Source: Reyranella sp.
GTDB lineage: Bacteria; Pseudomonadota; Alphaproteobacteria; Reyranellales; Reyranellaceae
DNA: 64,000 nucleotides
Reading direction: 5' to 3'
Assembly: GCA_019750135.1 (NCBI GenBank)
Contig: JAIEOV010000023.1
Location: forward strand, 169,614 to 233,613
The notes below the pieces were generated by a model. That model ran no database searches. It was not told the origin of the DNA and was given only the letters and a program-made list of their open reading frames with translations. The translations under genes were made by a program, and so were the position numbers. This document shows, in pieces, positions 45,310 through 54,916 of this stretch (positions within the stretch are counted from its first letter, which is position 1; each line of letters opens with the position of its first letter).

Positions 45310-45825
45310 TTACGTCGCGCGCGGCAACCTGCCGACCCGGGGTGGCGAGCCGGCCTTCGCGCCCAGCAATGGTCCCAGCCGACGGCGCAGCCGGCTGGGC
45401 GGCTCGTTGGTCAGGTCCTTAGCTACTTCCTGGCGCAGGCTCCCCTGGACTCGCTTGGACAGCAGGCCGCGCAATTCGCCCAGGCTGCGGCGGGGCGCCA
45501 CCAGAATGAGATCGTCGAAAGCGCGTCGGCCACAGGCATCGTCCAGCGCCTCGGCCAACGTCGCCATGAAGCGATGCTTCTCGAGCTTGTGATAATCGTG
45601 TGGCGGCTCGAACGCGTGGCGTACGCCGCTGCGCGAGGCGCTGAAGCTGCGCCCGGGCTTGTCGCTCTTGAGATCGCGAGGCCGCTGCCGGCTCGCCGGC
45701 GCCACAAGGTCAGCCGGGCCAGTCGGCACGAGCTTCGCCGATTCCCTGTCCGGACTGAAGAAGCGTGCGCGGGCACCGTCGGCGACGACGATCCAGGTCT
45801 TGGTGGGACGCTTGGCCATGATCAT
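45310..45825 (-). CDS. Host-attachment-family (baeRF-like) protein
   Basis: A 171-aa protein. ATG 45825 overlaps the DUF2267 stop (ATGA); ATG 45819 is an alternative. TWIVVADGARARFF at the start and DDLILVAPRRSLGELRGLLS are typical of the host attachment family, related to archaeal/eukaryotic release-factor-1 domains and possibly acting on ribosomes or RNA. The C-terminus is basic. Co-transcribed with DUF2267. Confidence 0.82.
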   Translation of the reverse strand: MIMAKRPTKTWIVVADGARARFFSPDRESAKLVPTGPADLVAPASRQRPRDLKSDKPGRSFSASRSGVRHAFEPPHDYHKLEKHRFMATLAEALDDACGRRAFDDLILVAPRRSLGELRGLLSKRVQGSLRQEVAKDLTNEPPSRLRRRLGPLLGAKAGSPPRVGRLPRAT

Positions 45826-46265
45826 TGCCTCACAAGTGAATCCGGGAAGAGATTGACCACCTCATGCGGCAGGCTGCCTCGCAGCTTCACGAGCTCGCCG
45901 CGATCCAGGCAGCGTTCCATCGCGGCGAAGCAGGCGCGTGCGGCCTCGCCCGGATTGACGATCGTTTCTCGCGGCAGCTGTGCGGCGACGTGGTCGATGA
46001 AACCGGCAAGGTGGCGCTCGCGTGTCGGCGTGCCGGCTGGATGCCAGCCCTCGTAATACGCGCCGCGCAGCAGCATCGGCAGCTGGGCGCCCAGGTGGAC
46101 GGCGTTCTCCAGGCCGACCCGGTCCCGCAGCGCGTGCAGGGCGGCGCGCAAGGCATTGAAGGCGGTCCTACGATCGGCGGTGCCGAGCTCGCCCATCATG
46201 ATCTTCAGCCAGTGATTGGTCTCCTGGACCGTGGTGTCGAAGGTGTCGAGACCGGTCGCGCTCAT
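45822..46265 (-). CDS. DUF2267-domain protein
   Basis: A 147-aa protein with the DUF2267 pattern (FDTTVQETNHWLKIMMGELG, AFNALRAALHALRDRVGLENAVHLGAQLPMLLRGAYYEGWHPAG). It is a helical cytoplasmic protein of unknown function often found with stress and hypoxia genes. First gene of a two-gene unit with a box 63 nt upstream. Confidence 0.88.
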   Translation of the reverse strand: MSATGLDTFDTTVQETNHWLKIMMGELGTADRRTAFNALRAALHALRDRVGLENAVHLGAQLPMLLRGAYYEGWHPAGTPTRERHLAGFIDHVAAQLPRETIVNPGEAARACFAAMERCLDRGELVKLRGSLPHEVVNLFPDSLVRQ

Positions 46266-46321
46266 CGACGGCTCCTCTGGAATGGACGCCGAGAGACTGC
46301 AGGTTGGACGGACCGATGTAC

Positions 46322-46335
46322 TTGATCTGCGTCAA
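46322..46335. promoter_or_regulatory. FNR/FixK-type box (TTGATctgcGTCAA)
   Basis: Centred 63 nt before the DUF2267 start on the minus strand. Confidence 0.8.
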
Positions 46336-46353
46336 TCAGCGGTTACGAGCTCA

Positions 46354-46926
46354 TTATGCAGGCGGCAAATGATGCTTGCCGATGGCAACGACATTGCTCG
46401 CCTGCGGCCCCTTCTCGCCTTCTCCGGAGTGGAGAGAGAACCGGACTTCGTCGCCGACGCTGAGCTTCTCGAAGCCGCCGTCGGCGACGGCGTTGCGATG
46501 GAAATAGACCTCGGTGCCGTCGCTGGCATCGATGAAGCCATAGTCGCGCTCGGCCATGAGGTTGGCCACCTTGCCATGAGCGGGAACCTCGTGCGCCTTC
46601 ACGTCGCCGCGCCAGCGGCGGACATGATCTTCGAGCTGGCGACGCACGGCGTCGAAGCAATCGCGCACCGCGACATGGATGTCCTCGTGGGCATGGTGCT
46701 CGGGTGGATCGCGCTTCACCACGATCTCCTTGCCAGGCACCTTGAGGTCGACCCGGATGTGGAAGAGATCGCCGTGACGGCGCCGGTTCGGCGCCTCGAT
46801 GACGACGCGGCAGCTCACGATGCGATCGAAGAACCGTTCGAGCTCACGGGCACGCTCGCGAATCTTCGCCTCGACTGCCGGAGAGGCATCGATGTTGCGA
46901 AAAGTGATCTGAAGCCAGGACGGCAT
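46354..46926 (-). CDS. HPF/RaiA ribosome-hibernation domain fused to a cold-shock domain
   Basis: A 190-aa protein; ATG 46926 has GAGGAG 7 nt upstream. Residues about 1-105 match the ribosome-associated HPF/RaiA fold (LQITFRNIDASPAVEAKIRE, FHIRVDLKVPGKEIVVKRDP, AVRDCFDAVRRQLED). Residues about 120-190 are a cold-shock domain (HGKVANLMAERDYGFIDASD, EVYFHRNAV, DEVRFSL). The first part would block the ribosomal decoding site in dormancy; the second binds single-stranded RNA. The usual HPF C-terminal dimerisation domain is replaced by the cold-shock part. Confidence 0.88.
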   Translation of the reverse strand: MPSWLQITFRNIDASPAVEAKIRERARELERFFDRIVSCRVVIEAPNRRRHGDLFHIRVDLKVPGKEIVVKRDPPEHHAHEDIHVAVRDCFDAVRRQLEDHVRRWRGDVKAHEVPAHGKVANLMAERDYGFIDASDGTEVYFHRNAVADGGFEKLSVGDEVRFSLHSGEGEKGPQASNVVAIGKHHLPPA

Positions 46927-46978
46927 TGGGCGCTCCTCTGAGAAAGCGCCAGTCTGCAGGAGACGGCCGCCCCCGAAC

Positions 46979-46992
46979 TTGAGGCAGGTCAA
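46979..46992. promoter_or_regulatory. FNR/FixK-type box (TTGAGgcagGTCAA)
   Basis: Centred 59 nt before the HPF-cold-shock start. The same 14-mer recurs at 49068-49081. Confidence 0.75.
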
Positions 46993-47004
46993 TCCCGGCT
47001 GCGA

Positions 47005-47298
47005 CTACGGTTCCGGCGGAAGCGGAATGCGTTTGTCGAGCAGGAGCTTCTCCAGCGTGTCGATGCCCCGGTCGTAGGCACCTTTTTCGCAGTCCAGCCG
47101 GGCTCCCAGAACGATCATGTTCGGGCCGCCAGAGCCCTCCCCGCGCCGGGTCAGATAATAGTCCGCCGTGCCGGCAAGCATTGCGCAGCGCCGGGCCTTC
47201 TGGGCGTCGAACTGCCCCTGCGCCGGAACGATGGAGGCGCGAATCATCAGCATCACCAGCGCAGGGCAGGTTATGCGTCTCTGGTTCATGACGTCCAT
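47005..47298 (-). CDS. Small exported protein, unknown function
   Basis: 97 aa from ATG 47298, or 94 aa from ATG 47289. A signal-like N-terminus (CPALVMLMIRASIVPAQG) precedes an about 70-residue mature part with cysteines in RRCAML and LDCEKGAYDRGIDTLEKLL. The last segment resembles that of the exported protein at 2019-2300 (a Cys-containing helix, then LEKxL and a PP-rich end). A box lies 49-58 nt upstream. Confidence 0.55.
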   Translation of the reverse strand: MDVMNQRRITCPALVMLMIRASIVPAQGQFDAQKARRCAMLAGTADYYLTRRGEGSGGPNMIVLGARLDCEKGAYDRGIDTLEKLLLDKRIPLPPEP

Positions 47299-47340
47299 TC
47301 AATGCAGGCCTCAAGGTCTGCGTGCCTGTCGGGTCACGCC

Positions 47341-47354
47341 TTGACCTGCATCAA
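47341..47354. promoter_or_regulatory. FNR/FixK-type box (TTGACctgcATCAA)
   Basis: Centred 49 nt (ATG 47298) or 58 nt (ATG 47289) before the small exported protein gene. Confidence 0.75.
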
Positions 47355-47649
47355 GTCCGCCGCCATCGCTGGGGAGATGCAGGAACTTCTCGCTGCACAT
47401 CCATGGCACCGCCGGCACCGCGACGGGCTCCTGTTATCGGCTGCTTACGCCCGGCGGCAGCCTGCGACGACGATCCACATCAACCCGCCGATCGCGGGCT
47501 TGCTGGCACGCCCGATGAAGCGGCTTTATGGCACCGGCGACGACCTGGATCCCGCTCATGTCGTAGAGGGATCGAACGGCCGGACTGGCAGTACTCTGCG
47601 GGCCTTGCCCCCGAGATGGACGGCGGCAAGGACACCAATCGATTATTCT
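47355..47649. other. No recognisable gene
   Basis: Between the box and the universal stress protein relic I find no gene I can support. A rightward ATG at 47377 opens a long frame, but it has no family features and runs antisense through the relic. Confidence 0.4.
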
Positions 47650-48394
47650 TCAGTGCGACACCAGGGAGCATCGGGACGGATGCAGCAGGAAGTCCCTCGT
47701 GACTCCGCCCAGGACCCATTCGCGCAGGCGCGTATGGCCGTAGGCACCGCCCACTACCAATCCGGCGTCGAGCTCGAGGTCGCTGGCGATATTGCGCAGC
47801 TGTGCGCCTTCGCCGGTTGTCGCGACGACGACAACCCGCTCGGCAAGCCGAAGCAGCGGCAACGCGTCCTGCACCGCGCGTCGCGCCTCCCGCGTATCTT
47901 TCCAGCCGACGACGACGGTGCGCAGATCGAGCTTGTCCTGGGTCGAGGCGCCAACCAGCACAGGCTTGCCCGCGCGCAGGACCAGGTCGGCGACATTGAC
48001 GTATCGCGACCTGTCGAGCGGTGCGCCACCCTCCTGAGTGCCGGTAATGAGGAGGTCGGCCGCCCGCATCTGCTCGGCCACATAGTCTGCAAATCGAACC
48101 GTAGGTCACGACCGTCGACCGCCACTCAACGGCGGCCACCTTACCTTCGAGGGCGGATCGGAATTCTTTCTCCGCCGCCTTCAGCTCTCTGTCAATCTGC
48201 TCGCGGTCCGAGTTCACCAGCTCCGGCGGCACATACATTTCCGGACTGCCGTAGATCTGGATTGGTTGCCGGGCGCTGATACCGATCACTCTCTCTGTCC
48301 CGAGGCGGACCGCCAGATCGGCAGCCAGCTTGAGCAAAGCGGCGTTAGAGTCGCCCGCAGCGAGGCGGACCATCAGGCTCGCAGAAGTTGTCAT
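47650..48394 (-). pseudogene. Tandem universal stress protein, frameshifted and internally deleted
   Basis: From ATG 48394 the frame MTTSASLMVRLAAGDSNAAL matches the intact paralogue at 56165-57007, then breaks at the run AAA 48091-48093 (one extra base; removing it restores IADYVAEQMRAADLL). The second part also lacks about 33 residues relative to the paralogue, between VVVVATT and GEGAQLRNIA. The tail VVGGAYGHTRLREWVLGGVT is intact. No box was found upstream. The single-base indel could be an assembly error; the deletion is not. Confidence 0.75.
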
Positions 48395-48485
48395 GCTAAT
48401 CCTCTTCGGACTCTCCCGAACCTCGGATCCGCGGGCGATCGCCGTCGCCGATGCGGACAAGTTGCGCCGAGACCGCTGACGCTGA

Positions 48486-48977
48486 TCAGGCGGCCTTCCC
48501 GGCTTTGGATGAGACGCCGCCCGGCACGTGAGCATTCGTCTCGATGGCGCGGAGGAGCTGGTCAAGATGAGCCTCTGCCTCGGTCGATTCCGCCTCGGCT
48601 ACGACGGCTGTCGTACCGTGCCCAGAACGGATGAAGTCCAGGTAGAAGGTATCGAGGTCGATCGGCTCGCGCTCATCCTCTGGCGAATCCTCGCCGGGCA
48701 CAACCGGCTCGAGTTCAACCTCGACCGAGATCACGATGCGCCAGCCCGCACCGGCGTGGGTCGGCATGATCACGAGCTGGGCGACGGTTACCTCGTCGCT
48801 CAGATCCTCCTGCTCCTCGTCGCCAAGCCGATCTTCAAGGCTGGGCTCAATCGGACGCCGTTGATTGAGGCGCCACGCGGAAAAGTCCAAACCCGTGCCG
48901 CCCCTCTGCCGTTCGACCATCAGCCAACGAACGATCTGCTCGGGATCGATATCGATGTCGACCGGATAGCTCTCCAT
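48486..48977 (-). CDS. Acidic conserved hypothetical protein
   Basis: A 163-aa protein from ATG 48977 with GGAGG 5 nt upstream; the much longer frame further upstream is antisense to the acyl-CoA synthetase gene. Very acidic (SLEDRLGDEEQEDLSDEVTV, EPVVPGEDSPEDEREPIDLD), with a strand-like segment GWRIVISVEVELEPVV. It is in a class of acidic stress-island proteins I cannot name. A perfect box lies 65 nt upstream. Confidence 0.65.
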   Translation of the reverse strand: MESYPVDIDIDPEQIVRWLMVERQRGGTGLDFSAWRLNQRRPIEPSLEDRLGDEEQEDLSDEVTVAQLVIMPTHAGAGWRIVISVEVELEPVVPGEDSPEDEREPIDLDTFYLDFIRSGHGTTAVVAEAESTEAEAHLDQLLRAIETNAHVPGGVSSKAGKAA

Positions 48978-49035
48978 CTGCGCCTCCGTGTCCCCGCGCT
49001 CAGGAAGAACAATGGCGCGTCGAGAGCCACGCGCG

Positions 49036-49049
49036 TTGATCTCGATCAA
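49036..49049. promoter_or_regulatory. FNR/FixK-type box (TTGATctcgATCAA)
   Basis: Perfect TTGAT-N4-ATCAA centred 65 nt before the acidic protein start (minus strand). The same 14-mer recurs at 57659-57672. Confidence 0.85.
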
Positions 49050-49067
49050 GCCTGGCGCTTCCGGCAA

Positions 49068-49081
49068 TTGAGGCAGGTCAA
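49068..49081. promoter_or_regulatory. FNR/FixK-type box (TTGAGgcagGTCAA)
   Basis: Centred 44 nt before the acyl-CoA synthetase start (plus strand), 32 bp from the previous box. The two boxes thus serve divergent units. Confidence 0.75.
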
Positions 49082-49118
49082 AGCCAAGTTGCTCAGGCGG
49101 GCGGATGCTGCTGCTCTT

Positions 49119-50875
<1,757 letters not shown>

Positions 50876-50879
<4 letters not shown>

Positions 50880-51862
50880 CAACCAAGCCGCATCTCAACC
50901 GCGACCATGCCCGTCATTTGCTGGGCCAAATGCTGCGCATCCGCCTGTTCGAGGAGAAGTGCGCGGAACTCTATACCCAGCAGAAGATTCGCGGCTTTCT
51001 CCATCTCTATATCGGCGAGGAGGCAAACGCCGTCGGCGTCGCGGGCGCCTTGGCGGCGGGCGACAGCATCGTCGCCACATACCGGGAGCACGGCCACGCC
51101 CTGGCACGTGGCATCGCCATGGGACCGTTGATGGCGGAAATGTACGGGAAATCGAACGGCACGAGCCGCGGCCGCGGGGGCTCCATGCACGTCTTCGACC
51201 GGTCGACCCGCTTCTACGGCGGCAACGCGATCGTCGGCGGCGGCCTGCCGCTCGCGGTCGGATTGGCCCTCGCCGAAAAGATGCGCAAGGGGACGGGTGT
51301 GGCGGTCTGCCAGTTCGGCGAAGGGGCCGTCGCCGAAGGCGAGTTTCATGAATCGCTGAACCTTGCGGCACTCTGGAAGCTGCCCGTGCTGTTCGTATGC
51401 GAGAACAACCTCTATGCCATGGGCAGCGCCATCGAGCGCACCGAGTCCGAAACCGACATCCATCGCAAGGCCGAGGCCTATCGCATGGAATCGCACCGTG
51501 TGGACGGCATGGACGTCGTTGCGGTCGAGGCGGCGACCCTCAAGGCGCTGGAGCGCATCCGCGCCGGCGCCGGTCCGCAATTCCTCGAATGCATGACCTA
51601 TCGATTCCGGGCTCACTCGATGTTCGATGCGCAGCTCTACCGCGACAAGTCCGAGGTCGAACGCTGGAGAGAGCGTGACCCGATCAAGCGCTTTGGGGAG
51701 TGGGCGGTCGCCAGCGGCCTTCTCCACAACGAAGACATCGGGACTCTGGAGAAGATGGCGTCGGCTGAGGTCGAGGCGGCCGTCGCCTTCGCTGAAGGAG
51801 GCACCTGGGAGCCGGTGGGAGATCTCTGCCGCTACACGCTGATGGATGCGGTGCCTACATGA
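50876..51862 (+). CDS. pdhA: Pyruvate dehydrogenase-type E1 alpha subunit
   Basis: A 328-aa protein with ATGA coupling to the synthetase. The thiamine-diphosphate motif is present (QFGEGAVAEGEFHESLNLAA...ENNLYAMG), as are YREHGHALARG, RGRGGSMHVFD and the RFRAHSMFD loop near the phosphorylation region of eukaryotic homologues. With E1 beta it decarboxylates pyruvate or a related 2-oxoacid (acetoin-type is possible) and transfers the acyl group to E2. Confidence 0.92.
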
Positions 51863-52869
51863 CCACGACCGGTGTTCCTCAGAAAACGACCTATCGCGAG
51901 GCAATCAAGCAGGCCATCCGCGAGGCGCTGAAGCGCGATGAACGCGTGTTCCTGATGGGCGAGGATGTCGGCCGCTACGGCGGCTGCTACGCCGTGACCA
52001 AGGGCCTGCTGCAGGAGTTCGGCGAGGAGCGCATCCGTGATACACCGCTCTCCGAAGCCGCGTTCGTCGGCGCCGGCATCGGCGCGGCCATGGCCGGCAT
52101 GCGGCCGATCGTCGAAATCATGACGGTCAATTTCAGCCTGCTGGCGCTCGACCAAATCGTCAACAATGCGGCGACCATCCCGCATATGTCCGGCGGTCAG
52201 TTTGCCGTTCCTCTGGTGATCCGCATGGCCACCGGAGCGGGACGCCAGCTTGCCGCCCAGCACTCGCACAGCCTCGAGGGCTGGTATGCGCACATTCCCG
52301 GCCTGAAGGTCGTCGCCCCGGCGACGCTCGAGGATGCACGCGGCATGCTGTGGAGCGCGCTGGAGGATCCCAATCCCGTGCTGATCTTCGAGCACGTTAA
52401 CCTCTACAACATGGAAGGCGAGCTTGCGGCTGACGCCGGCCCGGTGCCGCTCTCGGGGGCGGCGGTGCGCCGGCCGGGCCGGGATCTCAGCGTCATCACC
52501 TATGGCGCCAGCCTGCACAAATCGCTGACGGCGGCCGAGCAGCTCGCGACCGAAGGCATCGAGGCGGAAGTGATCGACCTTCGCTCCCTGCGGCCATTGG
52601 ACGACAAGACCATCATGGCATCGCTGGCCCGCACCCGGCGCGCCTTGATCGTCGACGAGGGCTGGCGCTCGGGAGGCATCTCCGCGGAGATCGTCGCGCG
52701 CGTGGCCGAGCAGGCCTTCTACGACCTCGACGCTCCTCCGGCGCGCCTTTGCGGCGCGGAGGTGCCCATCCCCTACCCCAAGCATCTGGAAGACGCCGCC
52801 ATCCCCCAGGTCGATACCATACGTGCCGCCGCCCTCGAGCTGGTGAGGCCGCAAGGGAGGTCGGCGTGA
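51859..52869 (+). CDS. pdhB: Pyruvate dehydrogenase-type E1 beta subunit
   Basis: A 336-aa protein, ATGA overlap with E1 alpha. Typical features: TYREAIKQAIREALKRDERV, GEDVGRYGGCYAVTKGLLQEFG, DTPLSEAAFVGAGIGAAMAG, AQHSHSLEGWYAHIPGLKVV and DLRSLRPLDDKTIMASLART. It completes the alpha2beta2 E1 heterotetramer. No N-terminal lipoyl domain, unlike the usual housekeeping PdhB of alphaproteobacteria, which suggests a second, conditional complex. Confidence 0.93.
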   Translation: MTTTGVPQKTTYREAIKQAIREALKRDERVFLMGEDVGRYGGCYAVTKGLLQEFGEERIRDTPLSEAAFVGAGIGAAMAGMRPIVEIMTVNFSLLALDQIVNNAATIPHMSGGQFAVPLVIRMATGAGRQLAAQHSHSLEGWYAHIPGLKVVAPATLEDARGMLWSALEDPNPVLIFEHVNLYNMEGELAADAGPVPLSGAAVRRPGRDLSVITYGASLHKSLTAAEQLATEGIEAEVIDLRSLRPLDDKTIMASLARTRRALIVDEGWRSGGISAEIVARVAEQAFYDLDAPPARLCGAEVPIPYPKHLEDAAIPQVDTIRAAALELVRPQGRSA

Positions 52870-54029
52870 GCGACTTCCTCATGCCCTCGCTGGGGGCTGA
52901 CATGGAAAAGGGAACCGTCGTGGAATGGCTGAAGAAGCCCGGCGACCGCGTCGAACGCGGCGACGTCGTGGCCGTCGTCGAAACCCAAAAGGGCGCCTTC
53001 GAGATCGAGGTCTTCGAGCAGGGTGTCCTGAGCGAGATACTCGTGCCGGTCGGCACCGAAGCGCCAGTCGGCGCCATACTGGCCCGCATCGACGAGGCGG
53101 CGGCAAAGCCAGCCGCGGCACCTCCTGCAGTCGAGCGGCCGGCCACCCAACCGGTCATTCCCCGACGCGAGGTGCCTGCGCCGGCACCGGCCCTGGCACC
53201 CGCCGGCCGACCTCGCATTTCCCCGGCAGCGGCGCGCCGCGCCGCCGAGCTCGGCGTCGATGTGCGCAGCCTCAGCGGCAGCGGCCCGCAAGGCGCCATC
53301 GCCATCGCTGACGTCGAAGCCGCCGCGGCGAGGGCACCGATTCCGACGCCGCGGCGCGGCTTCGACCCGGCGGCCATGCGCCAGGCGATCGCTACGGCCA
53401 TGGCCCGCTCGAAGCGGGAGATCCCGCACTATTACCTGTCGTTGCCGATAGACCTGGGACGCGCGACGGAGTGGCTGACGGAGGAGAACAATCGGCGTGA
53501 CGTCGAGCGCCGCCTGCTGCCGGCGGCGCTCCTGTTGAAGGCTGTCGCATTGGCCCTCCACGAGGTACCGCAGCTCAACGGGTTCTGGATCGATGGCGCG
53601 GCCAGACTTTCGCAGGCAATCCACGTCGGCTGGGCGATCTCGCTGCGAGGTGGCGGGCTGATGGCGCCGGCAATCCGCGACGCCGATCGACTCACACTCG
53701 ATCAGGCAATGGCCGCCCTGCGCGACCTGGTCACCCGCGCACGAACCGCCCACATCCGCGGCTCGGAAATGATGGACCCGACCGTTACGGTCACCAGCCT
53801 CGGCGAACGAGGTGCCGACAGCGTGCTCGGCGTCATCTATCCGCCGCAACTGGCGATCATCGGCTTCGGCGCCCCTCGCGTCACCGCCTCGTTCGCCGAT
53901 GGCGGGATCAGGCCAAGGCCAGTGGTGCAAGCGACGTTGGCCGCCGATCACCGGGCGAGCGATGGCGCCGTGGGCAGCCGCCTGCTCGCCGCCATCGATC
54001 AGCACCTGCAGAAGCCGGAGACCCTATGA
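52866..54029 (+). CDS. pdhC: Dihydrolipoamide acyltransferase E2
   Basis: 387 aa from GTG 52866 overlapping the E1 beta stop. One lipoyl domain with lipoyl-Lys42 in VETQKGAFE, an Ala/Pro linker, a peripheral-subunit-binding domain (ISPAAARRAAELGVDVRSLSG) and the catalytic domain with DHRASDGAVG near the C-terminus. It carries acyl groups to CoA within the complex. No E3 (lipoamide dehydrogenase) gene is in the window, so it must be shared. Confidence 0.93.
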   Translation: MSDFLMPSLGADMEKGTVVEWLKKPGDRVERGDVVAVVETQKGAFEIEVFEQGVLSEILVPVGTEAPVGAILARIDEAAAKPAAAPPAVERPATQPVIPRREVPAPAPALAPAGRPRISPAAARRAAELGVDVRSLSGSGPQGAIAIADVEAAAARAPIPTPRRGFDPAAMRQAIATAMARSKREIPHYYLSLPIDLGRATEWLTEENNRRDVERRLLPAALLLKAVALALHEVPQLNGFWIDGAARLSQAIHVGWAISLRGGGLMAPAIRDADRLTLDQAMAALRDLVTRARTAHIRGSEMMDPTVTVTSLGERGADSVLGVIYPPQLAIIGFGAPRVTASFADGGIRPRPVVQATLAADHRASDGAVGSRLLAAIDQHLQKPETL

Positions 54030-54268
54030 ACGAAACCGAGATCATTGCGAGGCTGCGCACGATCCTGGGCGACATCGCGCCTGATCTGGACGTGGTGACC
54101 GTCGGGCCAGATGACGACCTGCGCAACGACATCGGCCTCGATTCGATGGATTTCCTGAACTTCGTGATCGCAACCCACAAGCAGTTCGGCGTGGATGTCC
54201 CGGAGGCCGACTACGGCAAGATCACCTCGCTTCGCAAGCTCGCGGCCTACATTGCGGGCAAGAATTGA
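54026..54268 (+). CDS. Acyl carrier protein
   Basis: An 80-aa protein, ATGA overlap with E2. Acidic, with phosphopantetheine Ser40 in NDIGLDSMDFLNFV and the usual four-helix pattern. Being last in an acyl-CoA synthetase-E1-E2 operon is unusual. The carrier may receive acyl groups from the synthetase or E2, or work with the carrier/ligase/acyltransferase fusion at 37.3-40.1 kb. Its stop codon lies inside an FNR-type box. Confidence 0.9.
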   Translation: MNETEIIARLRTILGDIAPDLDVVTVGPDDDLRNDIGLDSMDFLNFVIATHKQFGVDVPEADYGKITSLRKLAAYIAGKN

Positions 54269-54278
54269 TCCATCTCAA
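54265..54278. promoter_or_regulatory. FNR/FixK-type box (TTGATccatCTCAA)
   Basis: Overlaps the ACP stop codon and is centred 43 nt before the gene at 54315, giving the downstream pair an extra internal promoter. Confidence 0.75.
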
Positions 54279-54314
54279 GGACCAAGCCTGTCTGCTTCAG
54301 AGAAGATCACGTCC

Positions 54315-54752
54315 ATGTCTAGCCCGTCTTCCACGAGCAAGCGCGCCAAACCAGGCAGTCGGGGCGGCGGCCGCTTCTTTCACATCGAAGTCCGGCCAGC
54401 CAGCGACTTCTTCAGGTTTCGCGTTCAGGACGTCGGCGCTCCCGGCGGCGTCGAGCGTGTCGCGGGCCGGCGCGCTTCCGGCTCGTGGGACACCGCAAAG
54501 TGGCTGGTCGAGAAGACGCATGCCCATGTCGAGGACGGCCATCTGATCGCCGACAGCGTCGAGGCCGAGAAGCTGTTCGCCAGCCTCGGCTCGCCGCCGC
54601 GCCACGTCGAAGGAGACCGCTTTCAGGCTGCGCCGCGTCGCGGCATTCCCGAGAGCGAGAAGCCAACGCCCGCCATGCGGCGAGCCCAGCTCGCCAGCAT
54701 CAGAAAGGCACAGGCGGCGGTGCGGAGACGCGCGAAGGCAAAGCCAGCATGA
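54315..54752 (+). CDS. Conserved hypothetical protein
   Basis: A 145-aa protein. The core FFHIEVRPASDFFRFRVQDV then GSWDTAKWLVEKTHAHVEDG and a basic tail (RKAQAAVRRRAKAKPA) suggest a small nucleic-acid-associated or scaffold protein. I recognise the type from alphaproteobacterial islands but no function. Its stop overlaps the next start (ATGA). Confidence 0.6.
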   Translation: MSSPSSTSKRAKPGSRGGGRFFHIEVRPASDFFRFRVQDVGAPGGVERVAGRRASGSWDTAKWLVEKTHAHVEDGHLIADSVEAEKLFASLGSPPRHVEGDRFQAAPRRGIPESEKPTPAMRRAQLASIRKAQAAVRRRAKAKPA

Positions 54753-54898
54753 TCCGCAAGCTGCCGTCGGGCCGCTTCAGGCTCTATTCGCGCAAGAAGG
54801 ATTCGAAGACCGGCAAGCGGCGCAATCTGGGTACCTTTCGCACCCGCGCCGAAGCGCTGCAGCACGAACGCGCCATCCAATACTTCAAACGGCATTGA
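54749..54898 (+). CDS. Very small basic protein
   Basis: 49 aa, ATGA-coupled to the preceding gene. Highly basic (MIRKLPSGRFRLYSRKKDSK, TGKRRNLGTFRTRAEALQHE). The pattern resembles a single AP2-like/arm-type DNA-binding strand set, but it is too short to assign. Tight coupling supports that it is translated. Confidence 0.55.
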   Translation: MIRKLPSGRFRLYSRKKDSKTGKRRNLGTFRTRAEALQHERAIQYFKRH

Positions 54899-54916
54899 CG
54901 TCCCGGCCGCAACCTT

